Assembly: GCF_014197245.1 (NCBI RefSeq) | Contig: NZ_JACIFF010000002.1 | Coordinates: forward strand, 200,106 to 264,105 | Reading direction: 5' to 3' | Origin: Neolewinella aquimaris | Lineage (GTDB): Bacteria > Bacteroidota > Bacteroidia > Chitinophagales > Saprospiraceae | Length of the DNA stretch: 64,000 nucleotides | In this document: positions 1 to 11,101 of the stretch, piece after piece | How positions within the stretch are numbered: position 1 is the first letter of the stretch | Layout: every line of letters starts with the position of its first letter | The notes under the pieces: generated by a model | The model's database searches: none | What the model was told of the DNA's origin: nothing | What the model saw: the letters and a program-made list of their open reading frames with translations, nothing else | Translations under genes and position numbers: made by a program

Positions 1-556
1 GGGCGACCCTGAAACGCGGGCAACACAGGGTCGGCTTGGAAAGCCTCAGCCTTAGTGCGCACTAACTCGAAGGAGAACCTCCAAGGTTGAGCCCTTTTAG
101 GGCGACCCTGAAACGCGGGCAACACAGGGTCGGCTTGGAAAGCCTCAGCCTTAGTGCGCACTAACTCGAAGGAGAACCTCCAAGGTTGAGCCCTTCCAGG
201 GCGACCCTGGAACACAGGCAGCACGGGGTCGGCTTGGAAAGCCTCAACCTTGGTGCGTACTAACTCGTAGGACAACCTCCAAGGTCGAGCCCTCTCAGGG
301 CGACCCTGAAACACGGGCATCACACGGTCGGCTTGGAAAGCCTCAACCTTGGTGCGTACTAACTCGAAGGAGAACCTCCAAGGTCGAGCCCTTGTAGGGC
401 GACCCTGAAACACGGGCAACACAGGGTCGGCTTGGAAAGCCTCATCCTTAGTGTGTACTAACTCGTAGGAGAACCTCCAAGGTCAAGCCCTTTCAGGGCG
501 ACCCTGGAACACGGGCAACAAAGAGTCGGCTTAAAGAGCCTTAACCTTCCAGGTTA
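1..556. repeat. 99-bp tandem repeat array with hairpins
   Basis: Units start at 1, 100, 199, 298, 397 and 496, so the period is exactly 99 bp; the last unit is cut short near 556 and the array enters the window from the left. Each unit contains three inverted repeats: CGACCCTG (4-11) with CAGGGTCG (26-33), GGCTT/AAGCC (33-45), and CTCAGCCTTAG (45-55) with CCAAGGTTGAG (81-91). Copies differ at a few positions, some of which keep G-U or Watson-Crick pairing. The array has stops in all frames and no plausible gene. It ends with a small hairpin, TAACCT/AGGTTA, at 543-556. Function is unknown; a structured RNA repeat or an intergenic minisatellite are both possible. Confidence 0.9.
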
Positions 557-566
557 CCATCAGTCA

Positions 567-825
567 ATCCGCGAAAATCCGTGCCCAAGCGCAGCGAATC
601 CGCGTCCCGACGAAGTCGATCCGTGGTAAAACTACCACCATTCACCTTCCAACCACCCACTACATCCGCGGAAATCCGTGCCCAAGCGCAGCGAATCCGT
701 GTCCCGACGAAGTCGATCCGTGGTAAAAACTACCACCAATCCCCCTTCAGCTACCCATAAGATCCGCGAAAATCCGTGCTCAAGCGCAGCGAATCCGTGT
801 CCCGACGAAGTCGATCCGTGTTGAA
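567..825. repeat. Nested ATCCGTG repeat, three units of about 97 bp
   Basis: Three near-identical blocks of about 65 bp begin at 567, 664 and 762. Each carries the phrase ATCCGCG followed by three further ATCCG(T/C)G words at intervals of roughly 10-22 bp, separated by CCAAGCGCAGCGA and CCGACGAAGTCGA. The first two blocks end in a short hairpin, TGGTA/TACCA. The spacers between blocks are unrelated and C/A-rich. Dispersed repeats built on AATCCGTG words are familiar in Bacteroidota intergenic DNA; that link is from memory and not tested. No coding potential was seen. The rest of 826-1051 holds only the leader of the next gene. Confidence 0.85.
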
Positions 826-967
826 GAAACCCCACTGCCGCACCCTTCTAATCTAACACACACGCCTCCCCCAGTGCTATTCCCCACCCCACTCCCCACC
901 TAAAGCTGAAGACCCACCAAACACCCCCTCCTCTAGCGAAAATTCGCAGAATTTACTTTTTCCTTCC

Positions 968-975
968 TACCTTGT
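968..975 (+). promoter_or_regulatory. Candidate -7 box for the TonB-dependent receptor
   Basis: TACCTTGT resembles the Bacteroidota -7 element TAnnTTTG and leaves a leader of about 70 nt before the GTG at 1052. No convincing -33 TTTG is placed correctly, so this is a weak call. A near-palindrome, GCGAAAATTCGC, lies just upstream at 936-947. Confidence 0.3.
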
Positions 976-1051
976 AGCCTTCGTAAATTCTATTGCGGTT
1001 GAACTCTGCAACTAGTTATTTTGACCTTTACACTTTCTCAACTCAATCTCT

Positions 1052-3755
<2,704 letters not shown>

Positions 3756-3784
<29 letters not shown>

Positions 3785-4835
3785 TAATCTGGGCGACCCG
3801 TTCCGCACTCCGGACAGCGCCCTCCATATATCCCGCGAATTCAGCGGCCGTCTCCGTCCCCGCCATAAGCAGCCGCCCGTTCCAGTACGGAAGTCGGTAG
3901 GCCGGATGCCCCTGATTTTGGTGGGGAACCAAGCGATCCGCGAGGGGGGAAGAAGTATTCTTCTCCCCTCGCCACGTTCGGTCCACGTAGGAGGCAAAAT
4001 TCCTCACGGAAGCGCCATAGGCTTTTTCCAACTGCGTCAACACGGCTTCCTGACGCGCGGGCCCGGACAGCGCATGCAATTCCGGATCCACGAACCCCTT
4101 AAGGGCATAGTAAGCATCCGCCGCGTCACCGTGGTCGTACATCTCTACTACCGGCCCCATGTTGCTGAAAAACGTGCCACTGGTCCCCTCCTCGCGCCAG
4201 AACGGCCGTGCGTAGGTTAAGGCAAACTTAATCGACTGCCCCATCCAGGTATCGGTACGCACCGTAAGCCGGCAAACATCTTCCGGCAGGGGCGGGTCGA
4301 ATTCCAGGGTGCGCACCAGCAGTTCCGGCGGCAGGGTCAGGACGACCGTTCCGGCTAGGTAACTTTGGGTATCGGTCGCTATCACTACCCCATCCGGCGT
4401 ATTCGTTAGTTTACGTACGGGTTGATTTAATCTTATTCGATCGGGACCGACTGCTTCCGCGAGCGCCTCGATCAGCGCACCGCTTCCACCGCGGATCCGG
4501 AAGCTCGGCTCCGGATTTGGCGGCAGGCGAACCAACTGGGCCGGCCGTCGATGGTCCGCCTCGTAAACCGCATACTCCCCCTGCCGCTGGGGGAAAACCT
4601 CCAGGCCAATTTCTTTAAGCAAGTCCCAAAGCGCCGTGTGCTTTCGACCCAGCCAGGTGGCACCCATTTCGAGCGGGGCGGTGCCGGGTCCGTACAGTGT
4701 CTCTATCCTTCCGCCGATTCGATCCCTTGCTTCGAGTACCAGCACGGACTGTCCGCTGTTCCTAAGGCGGTAAGCCAGCGTCAGACCGGACAGGCCGGCA
4801 CCAATAATGGCAACATCAATTCGGGAAGGGGGCAT
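3756..4835 (-). CDS. Flavin-containing amine oxidase family protein
   Basis: A 359-residue FAD-dependent oxidoreductase of the monoamine oxidase type. The N-terminal dinucleotide fold is clear: IIGAGLSGLTLAYRL followed about 20 residues later by the acidic LEARDRIGGRIET. The C-terminal FAD-binding end, with GTETAAEFAGYMEGAV, is also typical. The family oxidises amines to aldehydes or imines; the substrate here is unknown. I chose the ATG at 4835 because the upstream in-frame GTG at 4895 would overlap the preceding gene and adds a proline/arginine-rich stretch without homology. The protein is somewhat shorter than the usual 430-500 residues of the family, so a compact substrate domain is expected. 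It lies 40 bp downstream of the metalloprotease gene. Confidence 0.87.
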
Positions 4836-4865
4836 CGTGAGGGGTTGGGCGGCGGGGCGCGGGAG

Positions 4866-4873
4866 CGAAGGTA
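4866..4873 (-). promoter_or_regulatory. Candidate -7 box for the amine oxidase
   Basis: TACCTTCG on the minus strand matches TAnnTTTG at seven of eight positions. It sits in the 40-bp gap between the metalloprotease stop and the ATG at 4835. No clear -33 element was seen. Confidence 0.25.
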
Positions 4874-4875
4874 AC

Positions 4876-5709
4876 CTACCACGGCGCGGGCGCACCCACG
4901 AACGGCAACTCCACCCACGGCCGGGGATGCCGCAGCATATAGTTCCACAGCTGCTCCGTTTCGCAGACGGTCAGGTGTAGCTGGCTACCGTAGCCCATCA
5001 TCAGGTCCCGGCCGGAGCCGCCGTAGCAATTGGTGCCCGCGGCGCTGCCGTTGTTGTTGGTGGTGCACGCTCCGAAACATTCGTCTTCGGGTTCAAGGTC
5101 GATGCCGGCGCAGGGATTGTTGCAATTGAAGGTGTGGTCCAGGCCCTGGGTGTGTCCGAGTTCGTGGTTGATGATGCGGGCGATGGTCCAGGTGTCGTGG
5201 CTCCCCTTCAGAAAACCCGGCAGCCGGTTGTACACGTGTATGCGATTGCTGCCGACCCCCGGCACGGAAGCGTCGGGAGCCTTCCCCGGCCCGGGATAAC
5301 GGGTGAAGATGATGTTCATGGCGTCGTCGAGCGTTCGCACCCGCTCACCGTGACGGTAAAAAAAGGCGCTACGCAGGGGTTCTTCCGCCCCGTTTACCAG
5401 GGCAAAGCGAATGCGGGCATCCCGCGAGGGAGCAAAGTCGAGCAGGGCCGTGCGGAAGCGAAAGTTCATCTCATTAAGCAGGTAGCGCATCAGCACATCG
5501 GCCCGCAATTTCTCATTATTGCCGTGGGCGGCCAGGACCGGATCATCGGGATCACCGGTAAAGTTGCGGCCATCCTCCAGTCCGACGAAGTGAAAAGCAA
5601 GCCGGAAGGTGGCGGGCGACAGTGCCTGCAACTCGTGAATATCGTACGTCCGCTGCCCGGCCACCGGCCACAACCAAAACATCAGCAAACCGATTATAAG
5701 AGCCTTCAT
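4876..5709 (-). CDS. Secreted zinc metalloprotease (metzincin, M43-like)
   Basis: A 277-residue exported protein with a signal peptide ending near residue 19 (WPVAGQ). The metzincin zinc motif HExxHxxGxxH is present as HELGHTQGLDH (182-192), followed by a Cys-containing loop and the Met-turn DLMMGYGS (about 235-242). These point to a secreted peptidase with three His zinc ligands and a catalytic Glu183, close in style to pappalysin-type M43 enzymes. Several cysteines between 196 and 228 could form disulfides. The ATG at 5709 is preferred over a TTG at 5718 because the latter lies inside a perfect promoter -7 box. Its protein substrate is unknown. Confidence 0.85.
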   Translation of the reverse strand: MKALIIGLLMFWLWPVAGQRTYDIHELQALSPATFRLAFHFVGLEDGRNFTGDPDDPVLAAHGNNEKLRADVLMRYLLNEMNFRFRTALLDFAPSRDARIRFALVNGAEEPLRSAFFYRHGERVRTLDDAMNIIFTRYPGPGKAPDASVPGVGSNRIHVYNRLPGFLKGSHDTWTIARIINHELGHTQGLDHTFNCNNPCAGIDLEPEDECFGACTTNNNGSAAGTNCYGGSGRDLMMGYGSQLHLTVCETEQLWNYMLRHPRPWVELPFVGAPAPW

Positions 5710-5715
5710 ACTTCC

Positions 5716-5723
5716 CAAAGCTA
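5716..5723 (-). promoter_or_regulatory. -7 box (TAGCTTTG) for the metalloprotease
   Basis: TAGCTTTG on the minus strand is an exact TAnnTTTG match ending six bases before the ATG at 5709. This would give a very short or absent leader. A -33 TTTG at the proper distance is not seen. Confidence 0.45.
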
Positions 5724-5751
5724 CGGCCGACGGACCAACCCCCCTTCTACC

Positions 5752-5865
5752 ATGCCGCCAGGAAAAGATCTCGCCTCGGCCATCCTCTTCATCGTTCCGG
5801 TCGTCACCTTCCTGGCGCTGTGCTATTTTCTGTTTCGCTTTCTCGTGAAGCAGGGCCGGAAGTAA
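5752..5865 (+). CDS. Possible 37-residue single-pass membrane protein
   Basis: A short reading frame beginning at ATG 5752 gives a 37-residue peptide with one strong hydrophobic segment (about residues 10-30) between charged ends (GKD at the front, KQGRK at the back), which is the layout of a small single-pass inner-membrane protein. It diverges from the metalloprotease gene. Its last 62 bp run antisense to the 3' end of the CAT-like gene, which lowers confidence. No family was recognised and no function is proposed. Confidence 0.35.
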   Translation: MPPGKDLASAILFIVPVVTFLALCYFLFRFLVKQGRK

Positions 5866-6478
5866 GCATCAATTCCTGAAACAGGTCGACAAACTGCCCG
5901 ACCTCCCGGCCGTCCATTAGCCCGTGGTGGCCGTGAATGGACACCGGCATCCTCAGCCGACCGTCGCGCTCGGTCATCTTACCCACGCTGATCTTCGGAC
6001 AACTGTCGGGCCTACCGTGGTGACGGGCGTGACTCAGTCCCGTGAAGTCCAGCCAGGGAACTGCGCTAAAGTGAATTACGTCTGCACCCGCGACCCCGAC
6101 ATCCAATCCACGCGTCTCCCGTACGCGGCCGATTTCGGCCCGGGCTCCCGTAACGAACTGCTGCACATCGGGGTGAAAAAGGATGTAGGAGAACCCGAAG
6201 CTCCCGTCTTCCCGACCGATGGTCGCTGAAGCATGGATCACGTCGTGCACGACCACCTGATCGCCCTCCACCCGGTACCGGAAGGCCTCTACTCCGTTCA
6301 CCGCGGCCAGGCACTTATGCAGGTAGTGCAGGAAGAAGGATTCCCCGCTACGCTCGCAGTACCGGTAGGCTTCGGTGCAGTCGATCCGCACCGTCACTCC
6401 GAAGAAGGGCTCGGAAAATTGGCGGAAAAAGTGGAAGTGTTCCCGCCGCGGCCAGTGGTCCAGATCGAGTCGTTTCAT
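5804..6478 (-). CDS. CatA-like O-acetyltransferase
   Basis: A 224-residue member of the chloramphenicol acetyltransferase family, whose members transfer acetyl from acetyl-CoA to a hydroxyl group and act as trimers. The N-terminal FFRQFSEPFFGVTV (18-31) and the active-site HHGLMDG (184-190, catalytic His185 and structural Asp189) are clear. The length equals that of typical CAT enzymes. Many chromosomal homologues do not act on chloramphenicol, so the substrate is left open. Its ATG overlaps the stop of the upstream HAD gene by 4 bp (ATGA), so the two are almost certainly cotranscribed and probably translationally coupled. Confidence 0.85.
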   Translation of the reverse strand: MKRLDLDHWPRREHFHFFRQFSEPFFGVTVRIDCTEAYRYCERSGESFFLHYLHKCLAAVNGVEAFRYRVEGDQVVVHDVIHASATIGREDGSFGFSYILFHPDVQQFVTGARAEIGRVRETRGLDVGVAGADVIHFSAVPWLDFTGLSHARHHGRPDSCPKISVGKMTERDGRLRMPVSIHGHHGLMDGREVGQFVDLFQELMLTSGPASRESETENSTAPGR

Positions 6479-7164
6479 GACAAATGATTCAGCAGTTCGG
6501 TAAGTTTTTCGGCACGCAGGAACTTCGGATTAGCGAGCTCGTAAGTAGCTTCCTCGTGGATCCAGGTCGTGTGGAAGGGCACGTGCACGGCGTAGCCACC
6601 CAGCTCCAGTACGGGAATTACGTCCGATTTGACGGAGTTGCCAACCATCATAAATTGCTCGGGGGAGCAGTCGAGGTGGGCAATGAGCTTCCGGTAGTTG
6701 ACCTCCCGCTTGTCGCTCATCACCTCGATGTGGTGGAAGTAGCGGGCCAGGCCCGACTTCTCCAGCTTCCGCTCCTGGTCCAGCAGGTCGCCCTTTGTGG
6801 CCAGCACGAGGCGGTGGCTCCGGGCCAGTTGCCGCAGCGTATCTTCCACGCCGTCGAGTACTTCCACGGGCTTTTCAAGCATGTCGCGTCCGATGGCCAG
6901 GGTGCGTTCCACCAGTTTGAAGTGGGCCCTGCCGTCCGTCACCCGTCCTAGCGTTTCGATCATGCTCAGCGTAAAGGCCTTGATGCCGTAGCCGTACAGG
7001 GGGAGGTTGCGCATTTCCACGGCAAAGAGTTCCCGGGTGGTGCTGTGTACCGGCAGGTATTCCTCGAGCAGTCCGCAGAACGCGTCCTCCGCTTCCCGAA
7101 AGAAAGGTTCGTTCACCCAGAGGGTATCGTCGGCGTCGAAAGCAATGACCTTGATTGAATCCAT
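6475..7164 (-). CDS. HAD-superfamily hydrolase
   Basis: A 229-residue cytoplasmic phosphatase-type protein. HAD motif I is FDADDTLW (nucleophile Asp10, acid/base Asp12), motif II the Thr in LATKGD, motif III a lysine in the NYRKLI region, and motif IV MVGNSVKSDV. A helical cap is inserted after motif I, as in the YjjG/phosphoglycolate phosphatase subgroup. The ATG at 7164 places motif I at the usual distance from the N-terminus; an open frame further upstream codes only low-complexity sequence. It is the first gene of a two-gene operon with the acetyltransferase. The phosphorylated substrate is unknown. Confidence 0.87.
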   Translation of the reverse strand: MDSIKVIAFDADDTLWVNEPFFREAEDAFCGLLEEYLPVHSTTRELFAVEMRNLPLYGYGIKAFTLSMIETLGRVTDGRAHFKLVERTLAIGRDMLEKPVEVLDGVEDTLRQLARSHRLVLATKGDLLDQERKLEKSGLARYFHHIEVMSDKREVNYRKLIAHLDCSPEQFMMVGNSVKSDVIPVLELGGYAVHVPFHTTWIHEEATYELANPKFLRAEKLTELLNHLS

Positions 7165-7324
7165 GGCCGCCAAAGTAAGCATACGGGCGGGGTCGCAGGT
7201 GCAGTGAGGTACCAGGATCGGTGCCGATAAATTCGTCGTGATGACGCCCCGGTTACCGGAGGGGGTTAGGGGAATCAGTGTACTAGCCGTAGCTGAGTAC
7301 CTTGGCGTTCTTTTACTTACCCGC

Positions 7325-8824
7325 ATGCGCAAACTGGCCCTTTCCCTCATTTTTCTTGCCGGAGCGCTACTGCTGCTACGCTGCGGCGCGGAACCCACTC
7401 CCCGGGCGCTCTTGGCCGAGCACTGCAGCTCTTGCCATTTAGCGCCTGCTCCCGCATCCCTGCCCAAAGAAGTTTGGGAGCACAACATTCTTCCGGAAAT
7501 GGGCGCGCGGATGGGGATCAAGTCCATGACCTACGACCCGGCCACCAAGTTGGGGGAAACGGAGTATCAACTGGCCAGAGACCACGGGATTTATCCGGAG
7601 ACGCCTACCATCAGCCAGGCAGACTGGGAACGTCTTAGTGCCTACATCCTCGATCAGGCACCGGATAGCCTCCGCGCACCGTCGCTTCCGGACCTGGACG
7701 ATCTACCCGGCTTTACCCCACATTCCATTTCTGCGGAAGGTAAATTGGGTTCCCTGGTGACCTACCTCGGGCGGGAAGAAAACGGTCTGGTGATCGGCGA
7801 CGGCTACGGGAACTCCAGCGCGTGGATGCACGATGAAATTTCCATCATTTCCACTTCCCGGGCGCCGGTTGTTCACCGACAACCAACTGCGGCGGGGACG
7901 ATGCTGCTGACCATCGGCAACATTTACCCCACCGAGGCAAGCAACGGCAAGCTATCCTTATTACATGCCGATGGTCAAACAGTGATCGCCGATAGCCTGC
8001 ACCGGCCGGTCTACTTTCTGGCCGTTGACCTGGACGATGATGGGGACGAAGAAATCATCGTGTGCGAGTACGGTAATTTCACCGGGGCCCTTACGCTGCT
8101 GGAGCGGATGCCCTCCGGTGCCTACCGACGCAGCCGCCTGTCCGGTGTAGCGGGAAGCACCAGAGTGGTAGCGGAAGACCTGAATGCCGACGGGCGCCGG
8201 GACCTGGTCTTCCTCCACGCCCAGGGCGACGAGGGCATCGACGTCCTGTACCAGCAGGAGAACGGGCAATTCGAGCGGGAGTCGCTGCTGCGCTTTTCCC
8301 CGGTGTGGGGAACGAGCTGGTTCGAACTGCTTGATTTCGACGGCGACGGTGACCTCGACATCCTGACTGCCCACGGCGACAATGCGGACTACAGCAACAT
8401 CCTGAAGCCCTACCACGGCTTGCGGATTTACACCAACGACGGACGCAATCGGTTCAGCGAAGCTTACTTTCTCCCCCTGCCCGGTGCGACCCGACTGGTA
8501 GCGCGCGATTTCGACCACGACGGCGATACCGACGTGGCCGTAGCCAGCAACTTCGCCGACTTCCGCGGGCACCCCGGAGCATCTTTTGTGTACCTCGAAA
8601 ATGAGGGTAACCCTGACTCCCCTACGTTTACCCACCGTACGACCCCGTTGGCGCTGAACGGAAGATGGCTTATCCTGGAAGCGAATGACTACGACCGGGA
8701 TGGCGACGATGACATCGTTCTGGGGTCCTTTACCCTCAATCCGTCGTCGGTGCCCGATACGGTGGAGCGTCGTTGGCGGGACAGCGATACGGATGTGCTC
8801 CTGCTTGAGAACCGGCTGCAGTAG
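7325..8824 (+). CDS. FG-GAP/VCBS repeat lipoprotein with haem motif
   Basis: A 499-residue lipoprotein: signal peptide with lipobox LLLLRC (Cys20), then a c-type haem motif CSSCH at 34-38, then a beta-propeller of FG-GAP/VCBS repeats. The repeats show calcium-binding loops such as DLDDDGDEE, DLNADGRRD, DFDGDGDLD, DFDHDGDTD and DYDRDGDDD. I chose the ATG at 7325 because it starts the signal peptide; an upstream extension to 7238 does not look like a signal. The haem segment is short, resembling the front part of a cytochrome domain, so it may bind haem covalently in the periplasm or be a relic. Proteins of this kind are common in Bacteroidota and Planctomycetes but poorly characterised. Confidence 0.85.
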   Translation: MRKLALSLIFLAGALLLLRCGAEPTPRALLAEHCSSCHLAPAPASLPKEVWEHNILPEMGARMGIKSMTYDPATKLGETEYQLARDHGIYPETPTISQADWERLSAYILDQAPDSLRAPSLPDLDDLPGFTPHSISAEGKLGSLVTYLGREENGLVIGDGYGNSSAWMHDEISIISTSRAPVVHRQPTAAGTMLLTIGNIYPTEASNGKLSLLHADGQTVIADSLHRPVYFLAVDLDDDGDEEIIVCEYGNFTGALTLLERMPSGAYRRSRLSGVAGSTRVVAEDLNADGRRDLVFLHAQGDEGIDVLYQQENGQFERESLLRFSPVWGTSWFELLDFDGDGDLDILTAHGDNADYSNILKPYHGLRIYTNDGRNRFSEAYFLPLPGATRLVARDFDHDGDTDVAVASNFADFRGHPGASFVYLENEGNPDSPTFTHRTTPLALNGRWLILEANDYDRDGDDDIVLGSFTLNPSSVPDTVERRWRDSDTDVLLLENRLQ

Positions 8825-8863
8825 GGGTATTTCGGGCAGCGAAGGAAGTTTAGGGTCGGATCC

Positions 8864-8880
8864 GATAGCAAGCTATCTTT
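8864..8880 (+). terminator. Weak terminator-like hairpin
   Basis: GATAGC-AA-GCTATC followed by TTT lies between the FG-GAP lipoprotein and the fusion gene. The stem is only 6 bp with a 2-nt loop, and the T tract is short. The same bases include TATCTTTC, a seven-of-eight match to the TAnnTTTG -7 box, so it could instead be the promoter of the next gene. Confidence 0.25.
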
Positions 8881-8896
8881 CCCTAAATTACGTTCG

Positions 8897-10993
8897 ATGG
8901 CCCGCTACCTTATTCTCCTGCTCTTTCTATCGTCCTGTGCCGCTACCGAGCCGCCCGGAACCAATGCGCCGGCAGCAACCGGTGGCCCGAAATATTCGCT
9001 CGGACAGTGGTCCTTCCACGCGGCACTCTTCGCCGGCGAGATGGACAACTACGACTTCGTCCGGACGGCCGGGGAAATGGGGTTCGCGGGTGTTGAACTG
9101 GTCAATCAGTTCTTTCTCGACCAGTCCGGCAACACGGCCTTTCTCGACAGCCTCGCCGCCACCGCGGATGCTGCGGGGGTAGAGCTTACGATGCTGCTGG
9201 TCGATCGTGCCGGTAACCTCGGTGCTTCCGATCCGGCGGAACGCGACTCGGCCATCGCGCAGCACCTCGCCTGGGTGAGGGCCGCCGACCACCTCGATAT
9301 TCCCGCAGTCCGGGTCAACGCCCACGGCGACGGAACTCCGGATGCCATCATGGAAGCTAGTGTGGACGGCATCGGACGACTGGCCGAAGCAGCCGGTGCT
9401 TACGGCATTCGCATCCTCGTCGAAAATCACGGGGGCATCAGCAACGATGGCGAATGGCTCGCCGCACTGCTGGGTCGCCTTGGGGAGTACACCGTCGGTG
9501 CCGTGGCCGACTTCGACAACTGGTGCATCGAGCGGGACAACGGGCAACTATGGGGCGGGACCTGCACGCGGCGTTACGACCGGTACCAGGGCCTGCTCGA
9601 GCTCATGCCGTACGCCGGTGGCGTCAGCGTCAAGGCCTTTAACTTCGACGAGCGCGGCCGGGAAACGAGCATGGACTACGATGTGCTCTTCGACATCATT
9701 CGTGGCGCAGGTTACGAGGGCTTCCTGGGAATTGAATACGAGGGGGAAAGTCTTCCGCCGCGGCTGGGAATCGAACGGACGCTGGCCCTCGCGGAAAATT
9801 CCTGGCCCCGGCAACCGGTCGTCGACCAGAACGTCGTAAGCCGTATCGACACCACCCTCCGCGGCTTCGTGAATCGGGGGGACGTAGCGGGCATTTCCGC
9901 GCTAGTCTACGAAAAGGGGGAGGAGGTGTACTTCGGCGCGTTCGGCGATGCCGACCGGGAAGCGGGGACCTCCATGCAGCGAAACACCATCGTGCAGATC
10001 TACTCCATGACCAAGCCCATCACCGGCGTCGCGCTTATGCAACTGTACGAACGGGGCAAATTCAAACTCGACGACCCGTTAGGCGATCACCTACCCGAGT
10101 TTGCCGGCGCGGTCGTCTACCGCGGCACCAACAACGGGTCGATGCAGACAGTAAAACCGCACCGCCCGGTCACCATCCGCGACATCACCCGCCATACCGC
10201 CGGCTTCTACAACGGTGGAGATACGCCCGGGCTTCAGCAGGCGTATGAGTCGGCCAACGTGCGCGACTACGAGAATACCCTGACCGAAATGGGAGAAAAG
10301 CTCGGCAGCCTGCCCCTGTTGTTCCAGCCCGGTACCCGGTGGCACTACGGCCTCTCGGTCGACGTACAGGCCCTGCTGGTGGAGCGGCTTTCCGGCCAGC
10401 CGTTCGATGAGTATGTCCGCGAGCACGTCCTCGATCCCCTCGGCATGGACGACACCCGCTACTTCGTCCCCATTGGCGACCGCAGTAGGATGTCGGCGGC
10501 CTACAACCGCTCGGACGAGGGCGTCCTGACCCAGCGGCCCAACGACGACGCACACGAATTCAACGTCAACCGGTGGCCCCTGACGCCGGGCGGTTTCGGA
10601 CTTACGTCTACCCTGGACGATTACATGACCTTCGCCCGGATGCTGGTCAGCGATGGGAGCCTGAACGGGGCGACCATCCTACAGCCGCGCACCGTCGACC
10701 TGATGCGCACCAACCACCTGAGCAACGAGATCACGGAGCGCCTCTGGCTTCCCAGCAAGGGGCAGGTCGGTTTCGGAATCGACTTCGCGGTTCGGTTGCG
10801 GCCGGCTGAAACACCGGAAGAAAACCCGGGTACCGTGGGTGAATTTTTCTGGGACGGCGCGGCCAGCACCCTCTTCTGGGTCGATCCGGCCAATGAACTG
10901 ACGGCGGTGCTCTTCGTGCAGCTGTTCCCCTACGACCAGATCGGGCTCCACCACGATTTTCGGCGGGCGGTGTACGGTCCTTTCGGGAAATGA
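8897..10993 (+). CDS. Fused TIM-barrel epimerase and beta-lactamase-family lipoprotein
   Basis: A 698-residue lipoprotein (lipobox LSSC, Cys14) that joins two enzyme folds. Residues about 33-305 form a sugar phosphate isomerase/epimerase-type TIM barrel, with ENHGG (Glu176) and IEYEG (Glu280) as probable metal ligands. Residues about 310-698 form a serine beta-lactamase/class C penicillin-binding fold: SMTK (Ser370, Lys373) is the SxxK motif and YGLS (484-487) the YxN-like motif. The beta-lactamase family includes esterases and D-aminopeptidases as well as beta-lactamases. The reading frame is continuous with a short linker, so this is a true fusion in this sequence. Both halves would act in the periplasm. 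The combination suggests sequential action on an esterified sugar, which is inference. Confidence 0.87.
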   Translation: MARYLILLLFLSSCAATEPPGTNAPAATGGPKYSLGQWSFHAALFAGEMDNYDFVRTAGEMGFAGVELVNQFFLDQSGNTAFLDSLAATADAAGVELTMLLVDRAGNLGASDPAERDSAIAQHLAWVRAADHLDIPAVRVNAHGDGTPDAIMEASVDGIGRLAEAAGAYGIRILVENHGGISNDGEWLAALLGRLGEYTVGAVADFDNWCIERDNGQLWGGTCTRRYDRYQGLLELMPYAGGVSVKAFNFDERGRETSMDYDVLFDIIRGAGYEGFLGIEYEGESLPPRLGIERTLALAENSWPRQPVVDQNVVSRIDTTLRGFVNRGDVAGISALVYEKGEEVYFGAFGDADREAGTSMQRNTIVQIYSMTKPITGVALMQLYERGKFKLDDPLGDHLPEFAGAVVYRGTNNGSMQTVKPHRPVTIRDITRHTAGFYNGGDTPGLQQAYESANVRDYENTLTEMGEKLGSLPLLFQPGTRWHYGLSVDVQALLVERLSGQPFDEYVREHVLDPLGMDDTRYFVPIGDRSRMSAAYNRSDEGVLTQRPNDDAHEFNVNRWPLTPGGFGLTSTLDDYMTFARMLVSDGSLNGATILQPRTVDLMRTNHLSNEITERLWLPSKGQVGFGIDFAVRLRPAETPEENPGTVGEFFWDGAASTLFWVDPANELTAVLFVQLFPYDQIGLHHDFRRAVYGPFGK

Positions 10994-11101
10994 TCCAGGG
11001 CTTCGTCACGGTAGTTTCCCGGTAAATCAGTAAGTTTCTGTTACGAAATTCACCTGCTGCCCCCGATCATGCACTAACGCCTCACCAGTCTGCGCACCGC
11101 T

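Noticed and set aside
1-556. tRNA or rRNA fragment cluster
   Set aside because: The 99-bp units have no cloverleaf pattern, no T-loop and no anticodon arm; the hairpins are differently arranged.
5804-6478. Mobile antibiotic-resistance gene
   Set aside because: No transposase, integron or skewed composition is near; it is coupled with a chromosomal HAD gene.
8897-10993. Two separate adjacent genes
   Set aside because: There is no stop, frameshift or plausible second signal peptide between the two domains.
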